Of a stretch of DNA of 64,000 bases, positions 7,804-16,913 are shown one piece after another. Under the pieces are notes generated by a model. It searched no databases, was not told the origin of the DNA, and worked only from the letters and a program-made list of their open reading frames with translations. The stretch's first letter is position 1. The number at the start of each line of letters is the position of its first letter. A program made the position numbers and the translations under genes. The stretch comes from Legionella cherrii (GTDB lineage Bacteria > Pseudomonadota > Gammaproteobacteria > Legionellales > Legionellaceae), in contig NZ_LR134173.1 in NCBI RefSeq assembly GCF_900635815.1, positions 1,143,501 to 1,207,500 on the forward strand, read 5' to 3'.

Positions 7804-9106
7804 TGAGCTGTTTGATTTATTAGGAGTAGGCGTTGGCCCTTTTAATTTGAGTATCGCTGCTCTTTTATCGTCTGTTGAAGAAATTTCCAGTGTTTTTTTT
7901 GAACAAAACGAAGAGATGATTTGGCATCCGGGGATGTTATTTCCTAATGCCGAAATCCAAGTCAGTTACTTAAATGATTTAGTGACACTCGTTGAGCCTA
8001 CTAATCCCTATTCATTTATTGCCTATCTGGCACAGCACAAACGATTGTATCGTTTTATCAATGCCCAATTCAAAAATGTATTACGCGCTGAATTTAGCCA
8101 TTATTTACATTGGGTGAGCCGGTCTTTACCCAATTTACTTTTTAAAGAAAAAGTTGAGGATATTTATTTTGATAAAACCCATTTTGTCATGCACACCACA
8201 AAGAGGAAAACTAAAGGAACGCATCTTGTTTTAGGCAACGGTTTAAGCGCGAAAATTCCTGCCTGCGCCAGACCTTATTTGAGTAAGAATGTGTTTCATA
8301 ATCAGGGCTTCTTGCTCAATCCGATAAATTGGCAAGGAAAAAAAGTGGCACTTATTGGTGGAGGGCAAAGTGGCGCCGAAATCGTCCACTATATTTTATC
8401 TCATGGTGAGCAATTACCTTCAGAATTAAATTGGATTTCAAAAAGACATCAGTTATTGCCTATGGATACTTCGCCTTTTGTAAGTGAGTTTTTCACACCG
8501 AAATATGCTGAGTATTTCTTCCATTTACCCGAGAAAGAAAAAGAGTTTTTATTACAAGAGCAGCACTTGGCGAGTGACGGTATTTCTTTTCATTTGTTAC
8601 AAACCATCTATCAAAAACTGTATAGTCTGGAATTTTTGGAGCATAAGGATAAATTTTTTAAGTTTTTATCACGGCATGAATTAACTCATATGGACAGCGA
8701 ATTAGGGAGATATCAACTCCTGCTGACGGAACTTGGCACCGCAAAAAAAAGCATAATTTCTGCGGATATTGTGATTTTGTGCACGGGGTATCAATGGGAG
8801 TTTCCTTCTTATCTTTCTTCATTAGCTGAAAAAATACCTTTAAATGAGGAGGGAAGGTTTTGTGTCAATCAGGATTTTTCCATCACTTGGGAGGGACCGA
8901 AACAACATCGTATTTATGTCCAAAATGCAGCACGCCATTCCCATGGAATTGCGGATCCCAATTTAAACGTTATGGCATGGCGAAGTGCAACGATTATCAA
9001 CAGCATAGCGCAAGCGCAAATTTATGATCTCAATCATGAGAACACCTTTTTAGATTGGGAGCGAGAGTTCGTACCTGAGGAGCGAAAATATGCCTTGTTT
9101 GCTTGA
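7784..9106 (+). CDS. Lysine/ornithine N-monooxygenase (IucD/SidA/PvdA family)
   Basis: This 440-residue flavoprotein matches siderophore-type N-hydroxylating monooxygenases over full length. The FAD site GVGVGPFN is at 14-21, the substrate-binding stretch QVSYLNDLVTLVEPTNPYSF is at about 59-78, the NADPH site GGGQSGAE is at 192-199, and an LCTGY motif stands near the C-terminus in place of the usual ATGY. It should hydroxylate the side-chain amine of lysine or ornithine using NADPH and O2. It overlaps the MetRS-like gene by 20 nt and the cupin by 17 nt, implying translational coupling, and has its own AAGGATT site. No NRPS or NIS siderophore synthetase is nearby, so feeding N6-hydroxylysine to the N-N bond enzymes is the better explanation. 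Substrate choice cannot be read by eye. Confidence 0.9.
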   Translation: MNPTHHDELFDLLGVGVGPFNLSIAALLSSVEEISSVFFEQNEEMIWHPGMLFPNAEIQVSYLNDLVTLVEPTNPYSFIAYLAQHKRLYRFINAQFKNVLRAEFSHYLHWVSRSLPNLLFKEKVEDIYFDKTHFVMHTTKRKTKGTHLVLGNGLSAKIPACARPYLSKNVFHNQGFLLNPINWQGKKVALIGGGQSGAEIVHYILSHGEQLPSELNWISKRHQLLPMDTSPFVSEFFTPKYAEYFFHLPEKEKEFLLQEQHLASDGISFHLLQTIYQKLYSLEFLEHKDKFFKFLSRHELTHMDSELGRYQLLLTELGTAKKSIISADIVILCTGYQWEFPSYLSSLAEKIPLNEEGRFCVNQDFSITWEGPKQHRIYVQNAARHSHGIADPNLNVMAWRSATIINSIAQAQIYDLNHENTFLDWEREFVPEERKYALFA

Positions 9107-9440
9107 GTCTGGAGTTGTAACCAATCCAAGATTGTTTTTTTCTGCTTCAGAATATCTTGCTCCCGGGATTGTAGTAAACCCTGTTGATTTTGTAACAAAT
9201 CAGGCTTGTCCTCCCGTTCAAGTCACTTATTTTCAAGTATTGCCGCATTGTGAAACGCCAATCGATTGTCACCAGGAAGAAGAAATTTGGATAGTATTAA
9301 ATGGGAGTGGTATTTTGACTTATGAGGGGGATGTTTATGGAGTTAATGCTGAAGATATTTTTTACTTTGCATCTTTTAAATCGCATCAAATACGTAACCA
9401 CAGCCAACAGCCTCTGCACATCTGCTCTGTTTATTGGTAG
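9090..9440 (+). CDS. Stand-alone cupin, probable N-N bond-forming component
   Basis: This 116-residue single-domain cupin carries motif 1 as D59-C-H61-QEE-E65 followed after six residues by G72, and motif 2 as H99-QIR-N103. H61, E65 and H99 are likely metal ligands; the first His of the usual HxH pair is Asp59. In Spb40/PyrN hydrazine synthetases a zinc cupin domain, fused to the MetRS-like domain, rearranges an O-acyl hydroxylamine ester to the N-N bond. Here the cupin is a separate polypeptide encoded two genes after the MetRS-like gene, overlapping the monooxygenase by 17 nt, with a GAGGAG ribosome site inside that gene. A generic cupin isomerase remains possible, but the neighbours argue for this role. 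Confidence 0.8.
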   Translation: MPCLLESGVVTNPRLFFSASEYLAPGIVVNPVDFVTNQACPPVQVTYFQVLPHCETPIDCHQEEEIWIVLNGSGILTYEGDVYGVNAEDIFYFASFKSHQIRNHSQQPLHICSVYW

Positions 9441-9470
9441 GGGATTGTGGTGGGCGCAAGGGGAGTTTGA

Positions 9471-9935
9471 ATGAAGAACTATGAGGTCAGGTGGTTACAG
9501 CCTGATGACAAAGAAAATTGGTTAAGGATGTGGCAGGAGTATATGGAATTTTATGACACATCGTTACCTTCCGAGGTAGTGGATAATACACTGCGTACCT
9601 TACTTTCTGATAACCAAAACTCAGGTTGTCTTGTTGCTTGCGATTCCCCTGATTTAGCGGTTGGTTTTTTAACTTTTATCGTACATCAGAGTACTTGGGC
9701 TATAGAGCCAGAATGTTATTTACATGATTTATACGTGAAACCGGAATATCGAAAAACAGGGGCGGCCAAAAAACTCATGGATGAGTTAAAACAACTGAGC
9801 GTCCTAAGGCACTGGAGTCGAGTATATTGGCTCACCAGGCCCGATAATCGGGTGGCTCAATCTCTTTACGATAAAATGGGAAAAGGCGAATCCTGGATGG
9901 TTTATACCCTATTTCATCGCACTTCAAATAAGTAA
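9471..9935 (+). CDS. GNAT-family N-acetyltransferase
   Basis: A 154-residue single GNAT domain. The acetyl-CoA pyrophosphate loop reads RKTGAA at about residues 97-102, preceded by LHDLYVKPEY, the usual beta-4 strand, and followed by the DNRVAQSLYDKMG block with the conserved C-terminal Tyr. The start ATG has AGGGGAG upstream. It is the last gene of the GntR-led operon, 30 nt after the cupin, so it probably acetylates an intermediate or product of the N-hydroxylation/N-N bond pathway, for protection or self-resistance. The substrate is unknown. Expected location is the cytosol. Confidence 0.85.
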   Translation: MKNYEVRWLQPDDKENWLRMWQEYMEFYDTSLPSEVVDNTLRTLLSDNQNSGCLVACDSPDLAVGFLTFIVHQSTWAIEPECYLHDLYVKPEYRKTGAAKKLMDELKQLSVLRHWSRVYWLTRPDNRVAQSLYDKMGKGESWMVYTLFHRTSNK

Positions 9936-10059
9936 ACTTTGTTGAAAAAACAGCCTGTAAAAATCGATTCACAAAGAAAGCATGAGTTCACCTGCTCATT
10001 TTCTTTCAGACACGCATATGCCTATTTTGAGGTTAATAAAAAAGCAACTTAGCAACCCA

Positions 10060-10092
10060 TTTAAGGCTTCTTTAATCTTTATTGAGTATAAT
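10060..10092 (+). promoter_or_regulatory. PmrA-like box and -10 element upstream of phospholipase paralog 2
   Basis: Half sites TTTAAGGCT (10060-10068) and TTTAATCTT (10071-10079) are separated by 2 nt, giving the 11-nt repeat period of the PmrA element. A consensus -10, TATAAT (10087-10092), follows after 7 nt, the same spacing as at 902. The first half matches only 5 of 9 positions, the second 7 of 9. The gene starts about 26 nt past the predicted transcription start. Confidence 0.5.
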
Positions 10093-10124
10093 TATGTTTA
10101 ATTTACTATCATGATGTTGTTTTT

Positions 10125-11765
10125 ATGGAAACCAACGAACATAAAAATGCTGGCGATCAAATACGCATTCAAACATTAGGCAATCGTTATCTGAAAGGTA
10201 GTAAGAATTTATCCCCAGAAAATACCAATAATTTGCGTCTTAAAATGATGCAGGAAGTTGATGGAATCCCTGTGCCGCTTGAAATGAAGTTAAGCGCTGG
10301 GGATATCGTTGCTTTAGCTGGTGATTATTATACAAAAGCAGGCTGGTGGGAACAATTACAAATTCCTGCAAAAACCGGAGATGGTACTCAAGAAAATGAG
10401 CGATTACTCCACACTCCGGTGATGCAAGCCGAAACCGATGCGTTCAAGCAAGCCTTTGATGATTTAGCCTCACCCGCTGTAACAAAAAGCGCGATCAGCC
10501 GAATTTTCGCTATCGATGGATCACGCTTTATTCCCAGCTTATTGAAACAATTAATTTATGCAGTCACTGTAAAAGAGTACGGAGCAAAATTAGCAAGCAA
10601 CGAGGATCATTTTGCTCCCTGGTCATTGCGTGGGTATATTGTGGGCCATCAATCTGCCTTGGATATGGCGGAGACAGCCTATTATTGTCATCAAATTGCT
10701 GAAGGGAAAATGAGTAAAGAGGATAAAAAAATTCCTCAAGAAATTCGGGATCGATTAGCGAAAATACTCCAGCAAATCGCAATAGATCCTGCAAAATATA
10801 AACTGGTCCCTGAATCAAAAGAAGGAAAGTTAACCGAGAAAGAACTGTTTACGGAACTGGGCCATCGTTTTCATGCTATGGCAGTGGCTCGTGATTTATT
10901 TGCAATGCATTTTTATTCGGATCATTTTGCTGGAGGCCATTTGAGCCGCATGGGCGAAATGAGAAAGCTTCTTCCAAAAGAGTTCGGTGTATTGGGCAGT
11001 ATCCTCGTTAATACCATGCATAATGAAGACAATAAAGACAGCGTTGCCGTTACCAATTCTTTTCAGCCTTTAAGTAGAGAGCAAGACATGATCAAGGAGG
11101 ATAGCCAGGCTTATGGTGATGGAACTTATTTTAATCATGAGAATGATGCAAACGCGAACATGCTGATCAATGGGATGGATAATTCCTTGGGAGATATTGC
11201 GCGTTTAATGAAAACTGGTGAAAAGCGAGAATCTGTTGAGTACGGAGGTTTGGAATTTTTACCGCAAATCAATTACAAGGTATCTCAACCGCAACCTTTG
11301 TTGATTCAGGATCCCAATGATAAAAAAATTTATTTTCGTTCCGATGTGAAGCACATTAAGATGTTATCCCCCAATGAATATACGGAGACAACCAAAAATC
11401 CAAGCCTTCATGGATATCAAGAACTGACCCCCACGAAAGCCTTCTGGCTGGTTGTGAAACTTTGGTTGTTTCCGTTTTATTATTCACCTCAAGTTGAATT
11501 AAGTAAAAAAGAACAAGCAAAAATTCGTGATGTTGAACAAGAGAATGAGTCTGAGAACCGTCAAACTGACGTGCAGCAATCTAAATTGAGCCCAAACCCT
11601 ATTCCGCAAAGCGAGAGCCATTTGTCCATGATGGGCAAATGGCGTAAAACGACCACTTCCCATTCAATTGCAAAACTAAGTTTCTTAGCCGGACCTCAAA
11701 AAGGAAATCCTGAGGAAACAATTAGCCCTGAAAATGGCGCGGTTTATTCCCAAATCAATCATTGA
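10125..11765 (+). CDS. Phospholipase C-like protein (Legionella PlcA/B/C-type family), paralog 2
   Basis: This 546-residue protein is a diverged paralog of the one at 2509. Key blocks are LSAGDIVALAGDYY (56-69), EDHFAPW (160-166), GHQSALD (174-180), HFYSDHFAGGH (262-272) and FGVLGSILVNTMHNED (287-302). These Asp/His-rich blocks fit zinc-ligand positions of the Pseudomonas/Legionella phospholipase C family. There is no signal peptide or membrane segment. The C-terminal 80 residues are polar and Glu/Gln/Ser-rich, as often seen in Dot/Icm substrates. The promoter carries a PmrA-like box. The ribosome site is weak. Predicted role: lipid hydrolysis in host or vacuolar membranes (inference). The two paralogs bracket the N-N bond operon. 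Confidence 0.62.
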   Translation: METNEHKNAGDQIRIQTLGNRYLKGSKNLSPENTNNLRLKMMQEVDGIPVPLEMKLSAGDIVALAGDYYTKAGWWEQLQIPAKTGDGTQENERLLHTPVMQAETDAFKQAFDDLASPAVTKSAISRIFAIDGSRFIPSLLKQLIYAVTVKEYGAKLASNEDHFAPWSLRGYIVGHQSALDMAETAYYCHQIAEGKMSKEDKKIPQEIRDRLAKILQQIAIDPAKYKLVPESKEGKLTEKELFTELGHRFHAMAVARDLFAMHFYSDHFAGGHLSRMGEMRKLLPKEFGVLGSILVNTMHNEDNKDSVAVTNSFQPLSREQDMIKEDSQAYGDGTYFNHENDANANMLINGMDNSLGDIARLMKTGEKRESVEYGGLEFLPQINYKVSQPQPLLIQDPNDKKIYFRSDVKHIKMLSPNEYTETTKNPSLHGYQELTPTKAFWLVVKLWLFPFYYSPQVELSKKEQAKIRDVEQENESENRQTDVQQSKLSPNPIPQSESHLSMMGKWRKTTTSHSIAKLSFLAGPQKGNPEETISPENGAVYSQINH

Positions 11766-11775
11766 TTGTAAAAAA

Positions 11776-11807
11776 ATTAATAATATATTAACCTTATTGA
11801 CTATTAC
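11776..11807 (+). promoter_or_regulatory. PmrA-like box upstream of the large secreted protein
   Basis: Half sites ATTAATAAT (11776-11784) and ATTAACCTT (11787-11795) are separated by 2 nt, with a -10-like TATTAC (11802-11807) after 6 nt. The halves match the PmrA consensus at 7 and 6 of 9 positions. It is the weakest of the four boxes because both spacing and -10 deviate. Confidence 0.38.
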
Positions 11808-11839
11808 TAATCCAGACACTCCCATAAGGCTCGTTAAAA

Positions 11840-14311
11840 ATGAATAAGTTGATGAGTATGGTGTTGGCTGTTTTTGTTGTTACAGCCCAATTGAATTCGG
11901 CGAGCGCTAGTGATTCTTTTGCAGCACAGCCCACTTCGTGTATCAACTCCAGTTTTAGTGCAACGGGTAATTCAAATTGGCAAAACATTTCGCTTAAGTT
12001 AACGAATAATTGCGGACAAAGCGTTGATTTTCAGAATACCAAAATAACCTTTGTGGATGCCTCTTCTCTTGATACCTCATTTTGGGGCGATTTTTCTTCT
12101 TTGTCCTATCCCGATAATGTCTTGCAAATTACCTCTCAAATGCAGACAGACGGAACTTTTTTAGCAACCCTTAATTTACATTTTCCGACGACAACTGGCT
12201 CAAACAGTATCTTGCCTAAAGGTGGTTCCATTGTGCTCTATTATGGTGCACCTACAGCGGATTATGTAGCGAATAGTGTTCAAGTTTATTTAGGAGCACC
12301 TCCTAATACAGGGAGTATTGCCGTTAGTGTACCAGCGTTACCATCAGAACTAAGGGGTTATACAAATAACCCTAATGTTACCGCGACCAAGATAGACAGC
12401 GGGGCTTCAGTCAATGCCAATGCACCGTGGAATGCAGTGACTCCAATTGCACCACTTGAAAATGGCAGCTCGTACACCCTTTCTACGCCGAATATTATTT
12501 TTAATGGCACGAATTGCGCTCCTAGTTTTGTTCCTGCTTCTGTGGTGGCCGCTGAAACCCCTCCCACGGTTAATTTAACCTATGTCTGTTCTCCTGTAGC
12601 ACAAGAAGCAGCAACGATCAATGTCAGCGGGGCCCCTGGATCGCTGACGCAAGTCAGTGTCACTTTGACGCCTAATGATGGTTCTGCTGCTTTGACCCAG
12701 ATTGTCAATTTGACCAATGGCTCGGGCTCTGCATCCGTCTCATTGACTGCCGGGACAATCTATACTTTGTCTACCAGTGCTATCCCGGGTTATTCCGTAC
12801 ATTTTAGCCCGCAACCCTTGCAAGCGGCTGCCGGTGTGATTGAAACAATTACTTTTTCGCCCAGTTCAAGCAAAGTTCCTGGATGGCCAAATTATCTTGC
12901 CATGGGGGCGGTTACTGATGACTCACCTGCGACACAAACTTCATTGCAATCACGCCCAATCGATGCCATTTTCAAATACGGTGGATTAGGTGGGAATGGT
13001 GATCCAGGACAAATTGTTTATCCAATTTTTGATTTGGAAACGGCACAACAAGCACAAGCACTATCTGCCTCTTACCAGCAGCAACAATTGCCCAATAAAG
13101 TAATCCCGACAATGGTTATCTATACTGCGCAGATGAGTGGTGGCACCAGTTTTACTGACTTTGAATACACCAATATGGTGATGCACTATATCAATCTCAT
13201 CATGGAGGCGCAAAAACTCCAATCATTCCAATCAGCACAGTTTAATTATCCAGGGGCGATTATCTTAAATCCGGATTTATTCGGAATGCTGCAACAAGAA
13301 AACTTATTAAACGATGCCAATACGGCGATCAGTCAAGTGCAATTGCAAAAAGCATTGCAGACTGCAGTGTGTTTTGCTACATCAACCATAGATACAAATT
13401 ATGGTACGGGCTTAAATTATGAAGCATTGTTTCAGGCAATCCGCAGCAAAACTACCGATAATTGGTCGGCAATGAGCACCTGGGATACCTATAAGATGCA
13501 ATATTTTAATCATTGCACTGCAAACCCTACTGTTCCTGCCTCGATTACTATTCCTGGCTTTACTAATGATTTTCCTGGCTGGGTACAATCGACTAATTGG
13601 ATTATTCGGCAATTTGCACCAAATGTAACTTTTGGCTGGCAAGTGAATTTATGGGGGGTTGGTAGTTCCAATTGGGTGCATCAAAACTATGATGCAGCGA
13701 CATTAAAGGCCAATGTTTCTGATCCAACAGTTGCCTTAATTGACGCGACTACTGCATATCAAGGCAATTACAAACCTGATTTTATTGTGTTTGATAAATA
13801 TGAAATGGATGCGATTCCTGGGGCAGTTGGCTCAGGATATTTATTTAATGCGCGGGATTGGTTTAATGTATTGAATTACATCAACAACGTTAGCGTTTCT
13901 TTGGGTAATATTCCGGTGATGTTATGGCAAATCCCTGGAGGTCATTTACAACAAAATAATGATGTGGACCTGCGAACAAGTCATGCTTCAACCGAACCTG
14001 ACTTTTTCTTTGGGGATTCATATAATCCTTTAAGCAATTTAAAGTCCTATATCCTAGGCACTTCTTTATCGAGTTCGATTTATGGTACGAGCAATATTAT
14101 GGATTATTTGATGATGGATGCTCATGGGGGCAATACTTATGTTTGGCAAACAAATAATTTACAACATGCCGCCAGCAGCAATGTATTTGCCATTCTTTGG
14201 GGAGGAGGTAATACGACCAGTGTAGGTAGTTTCCCTAGTGACGATGGAGGTTGGCTTGCCAATAAAATTAATAATTACTATAAAAATCCAGTGAGCTTAC
14301 CATTACGTTAG
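11840..14311 (+). CDS. Secreted carbohydrate-binding / putative glycoside-hydrolase-like protein
   Basis: This 823-residue protein begins with a Sec signal peptide, cleaved after about ASA at residue 23. The N-terminal domain (about 30-155) is beta-rich with two Cys and the layout of a cellulose/chitin-binding module: a SxSATGNSNW strand, then LTNNCGQSVDF. Ser/Thr/Pro-rich immunoglobulin-like stretches (about 160-345) link it to a C-terminal domain (about 350-823). That domain has barrel-like strands and acidic, aromatic motifs, such as IILNPDLFG, DFIVFDKYEMD and PVMLWQIPGGH, reminiscent of TIM-barrel glycoside hydrolases. I cannot name the family. Type II secretion is likely because Legionella exports chitinase and cellulase this way (inference). 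An AAGG site precedes ATG 11840. Confidence 0.6.
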   Translation: MNKLMSMVLAVFVVTAQLNSASASDSFAAQPTSCINSSFSATGNSNWQNISLKLTNNCGQSVDFQNTKITFVDASSLDTSFWGDFSSLSYPDNVLQITSQMQTDGTFLATLNLHFPTTTGSNSILPKGGSIVLYYGAPTADYVANSVQVYLGAPPNTGSIAVSVPALPSELRGYTNNPNVTATKIDSGASVNANAPWNAVTPIAPLENGSSYTLSTPNIIFNGTNCAPSFVPASVVAAETPPTVNLTYVCSPVAQEAATINVSGAPGSLTQVSVTLTPNDGSAALTQIVNLTNGSGSASVSLTAGTIYTLSTSAIPGYSVHFSPQPLQAAAGVIETITFSPSSSKVPGWPNYLAMGAVTDDSPATQTSLQSRPIDAIFKYGGLGGNGDPGQIVYPIFDLETAQQAQALSASYQQQQLPNKVIPTMVIYTAQMSGGTSFTDFEYTNMVMHYINLIMEAQKLQSFQSAQFNYPGAIILNPDLFGMLQQENLLNDANTAISQVQLQKALQTAVCFATSTIDTNYGTGLNYEALFQAIRSKTTDNWSAMSTWDTYKMQYFNHCTANPTVPASITIPGFTNDFPGWVQSTNWIIRQFAPNVTFGWQVNLWGVGSSNWVHQNYDAATLKANVSDPTVALIDATTAYQGNYKPDFIVFDKYEMDAIPGAVGSGYLFNARDWFNVLNYINNVSVSLGNIPVMLWQIPGGHLQQNNDVDLRTSHASTEPDFFFGDSYNPLSNLKSYILGTSLSSSIYGTSNIMDYLMMDAHGGNTYVWQTNNLQHAASSNVFAILWGGGNTTSVGSFPSDDGGWLANKINNYYKNPVSLPLR

Positions 14312-14580
14312 ACTGCTGCATTGAATGAAGCGAACAGGCGAAAGATAGGATGGGTTGAAATGAATGGCTTTGCAATCATTAGTTTCTTTGGACAACCAAA
14401 CGGTACTCAGCAAACCAAGTAGTTCTCTTGATGGCTTGACTCGTACGGAAGCCCCAAAAAGGCAGACATTGTCAGGGTTTAATGAAGTGACTCCCTTATC
14501 GTCAGCTTATTAGGGAGGCAATTCCTCATTCCACAAGCTTCAAACCTACCTCTTGAGTGTACAAAAATACCCTTAGACGA

Positions 14581-16547
14581 TTAGACTAAAGGATTAGGAT
14601 ATTTTTTTAAGTAAATTTTCCCAAATTGATAAGAGGCATAATCAGTAATATGACCTACATCACGATAGATGGGAATACCATTGATGTCTGCTTTACAGAT
14701 ATTTTGCGTACATTGTATTTTTTTAGGGTCGATAATAATTAACTGTGGGTATTTGTTTTTCATTTTATTAAATAACTGATAAAACCATTCTCCTTCCGAA
14801 AAGGTAAAATCACACTCGTGCGGATTATAAGAAGTTCTTCGTTTTATATGTTTATAAAAACAATCATGAAAACTATTTTGCATTGTTGCTGTTGAATGAA
14901 TTAACACCGGCTTTGCTCCTGAGGTGGTGATGATTGAAAGTGCCGTGTCTAAAGCGTTTTCTAGTCTTTTTAGCCCCAAGTGTAAAGAACGTTTATCACC
15001 TAACTTATTTATGATGTTATCACTGTAATAACTACCCCATAGTTGGCCAATGATTACATAATCATAATGATTATTTAGAATCATTTGGTAATATTTTTGA
15101 GTCAGCTCATAACAGAGCTGATAGTTTTGATTTTTAAAATGCCACCAATCAAAAAGATAAATGCCGGGCAAGGTTAAGCACGAAGATACGGTCTGCATTA
15201 AAATAGAGATATTTGCTGCTTGTCCTAGCTCATCCATAAAACCCCAATAATGATTGGCAAAAGAATCTCCGATCATGAGTGCTTGTTTGCTGTTTGGTTT
15301 TTTTGAACCAATACTGCATTGCATATTTATTTTACTCTGTGAATCAGTCACACATTCAGCTCTTTGTGAGCTGTTGTATTGGTTTAATTGTTGATGGATA
15401 GTTAATAGTTCACCAGTAAAACGCTGAGGAAATCCCTGGTTTTTCTTAATCATATAATCGGTCAAATGTAAGGCAATGATAGGAATTAAAAATAGCAGCA
15501 TAAAAGTATAACGAAATGGCATTTGTTTCCCGCGTCTTGAGGGTTTTTCAATGAGGCGCCAGGAGAGATAGGCTAAAGCAAATGTAAGTCCGAAAGCACC
15601 TAATAAAACAGCAGGGGTTTCTACAATACCTTGATATCTCAGAAATGAAAAAATAATCCAATGCCAAATATAGAGGGAATAAGATAATAATCCTATAAAT
15701 ACCATAGGCTTACTGGAAAGTATTCGGCTCAATATATTCCCGGGAGCACATGCCCCTACGAGAATAAGTAATCCTGTGGCAATACAGACGGCAAAAGCAT
15801 GTCCATCAGGGTAACCTGCCAAAGAGGGATTAAGCCTGGCAACATACAAAAGGGTGAGCAATGAAAGACTGCCAAATAGGTTGATAACATATTTATTGTT
15901 TACCAAAAAAGTCACCGGGATGAGGGCGACACAAGAGCCAATCAAAAACTCAAAAATTCTGCTGGAAAATAGGTAATACGTATGTGCAGGTAAGGTTCTC
16001 GCATGATACATCGAGTGGATCAAAGCGATAATAGTCAGTCCAACTATAATTGGGATCAAGTATCCTTTGGGTAAGAAACGATGCAAGCAATAGATGAGAC
16101 AAGGTAAAAACAGATAACATTGCCATTCTATTGAAAGAGACCAGGTATGAAGCAAAGGAAGCTGGTATGTTTCTGGTGAAAAATATCCAGTGGTTGTTTT
16201 ATCAAAAAATAAGTTAGATAAAAATAAAGAAGTTTTGCGTGCGCTTCTGCTGTAGAGAATTAAATCATCGGGCAAAAAAAACAATAATGCCAATGCGGTA
16301 GTCAAAAGAAGCAAACAAACCAATACAGGTTGTAAACGCCATAACCTTCGATTGTAAAAGTCTAAAAAGAAAAAGAACCTTTATGAACTGACTCATGGAT
16401 GATGTGGGTGATAAGAAAGCCAGAGATAACAAAAAATACATCAACCCCTATAAATCCAGATGGAAAAAAGGAGATTCCTCCGTGATAAATTAAGACCAGC
16501 ATAATGGCAACAGCCCGGAGTCCATCAATATCGGGTCGGTATTTCAT
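14581..16547 (-). pseudogene. OafA/YrhL-type O-acyltransferase with SGNH domain, broken by a 1-nt frameshift
   Basis: Reading starts at ATG 16547 with MKYRPDIDGLRAVAI, the classic acyltransferase-3 N-terminus, and stops after 61 codons. The expected continuation (DFYNRRLWRLQPVL) is in the next frame. Adding one T to the run of five (minus strand; A-run at 16364-16368) restores a single frame of about 655 codons. The membrane part has about ten helices and contains the HTWSLSIEWQ block; the C-terminal SGNH part shows MIGDSFANH and, near the end, DVGH as catalytic Ser and Asp-His. The intact enzyme would O-acetylate a surface polysaccharide such as O-antigen. A homopolymer indel could be phase variation, decay or a sequencing error. 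Confidence 0.82.
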
Positions 16548-16913
16548 TCGCTCTCGAACAAAAAAATAATAATGCTATCATCTCAGTTATAGTTTATCTA
16601 TAACCATCGGCGTTGCAGTAAAATAGCAATGACTTGTTTCAGTGTGCGGCGTGTTTGGGAGTCAAGATAAGATGGAGTCCTCAAGTTAAAATACGCTCAC
16701 TAAGCAAACGACCCTTTTCGAGAAATTCAATTGTTTTATGTGCCTTTAAGAATCATGGTAATTATCGAATATCTTACGGTACCTATGTTCAGTGCACATG
16801 CAATTTTATTGAATCAATTGTGATACTATTATTATATATAGTCTAAGTTGTTTTGATGATGGGTCCTTTAAATAGGATCCTAAGACCCAAACATACTGCT
16901 TTAGTGAGGGATA
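16548..16913. other. Intergenic region with no convincing gene
   Basis: This stretch separates the acyltransferase from the thpR-like gene. It holds one 70-codon open frame at 16634-16846 without a ribosome site or recognisable protein character, and a BamHI-like palindrome (16875-16880). It presumably contains the divergent promoters of both neighbours, but I could not pick convincing elements. Confidence 0.4.

Noticed and set aside
7784..9106. Siderophore (aerobactin/pyoverdine-type) locus
   Set aside because: No siderophore synthetase, transporter or Fur-like box nearby, while cupin and MetRS-like partners point to N-N bond formation.
16634..16846. 70-codon open frame between the acyltransferase and thpR
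   Set aside because: No ribosome site, Cys/Ser-rich composition with no protein-like pattern, and no signal peptide; likely chance.
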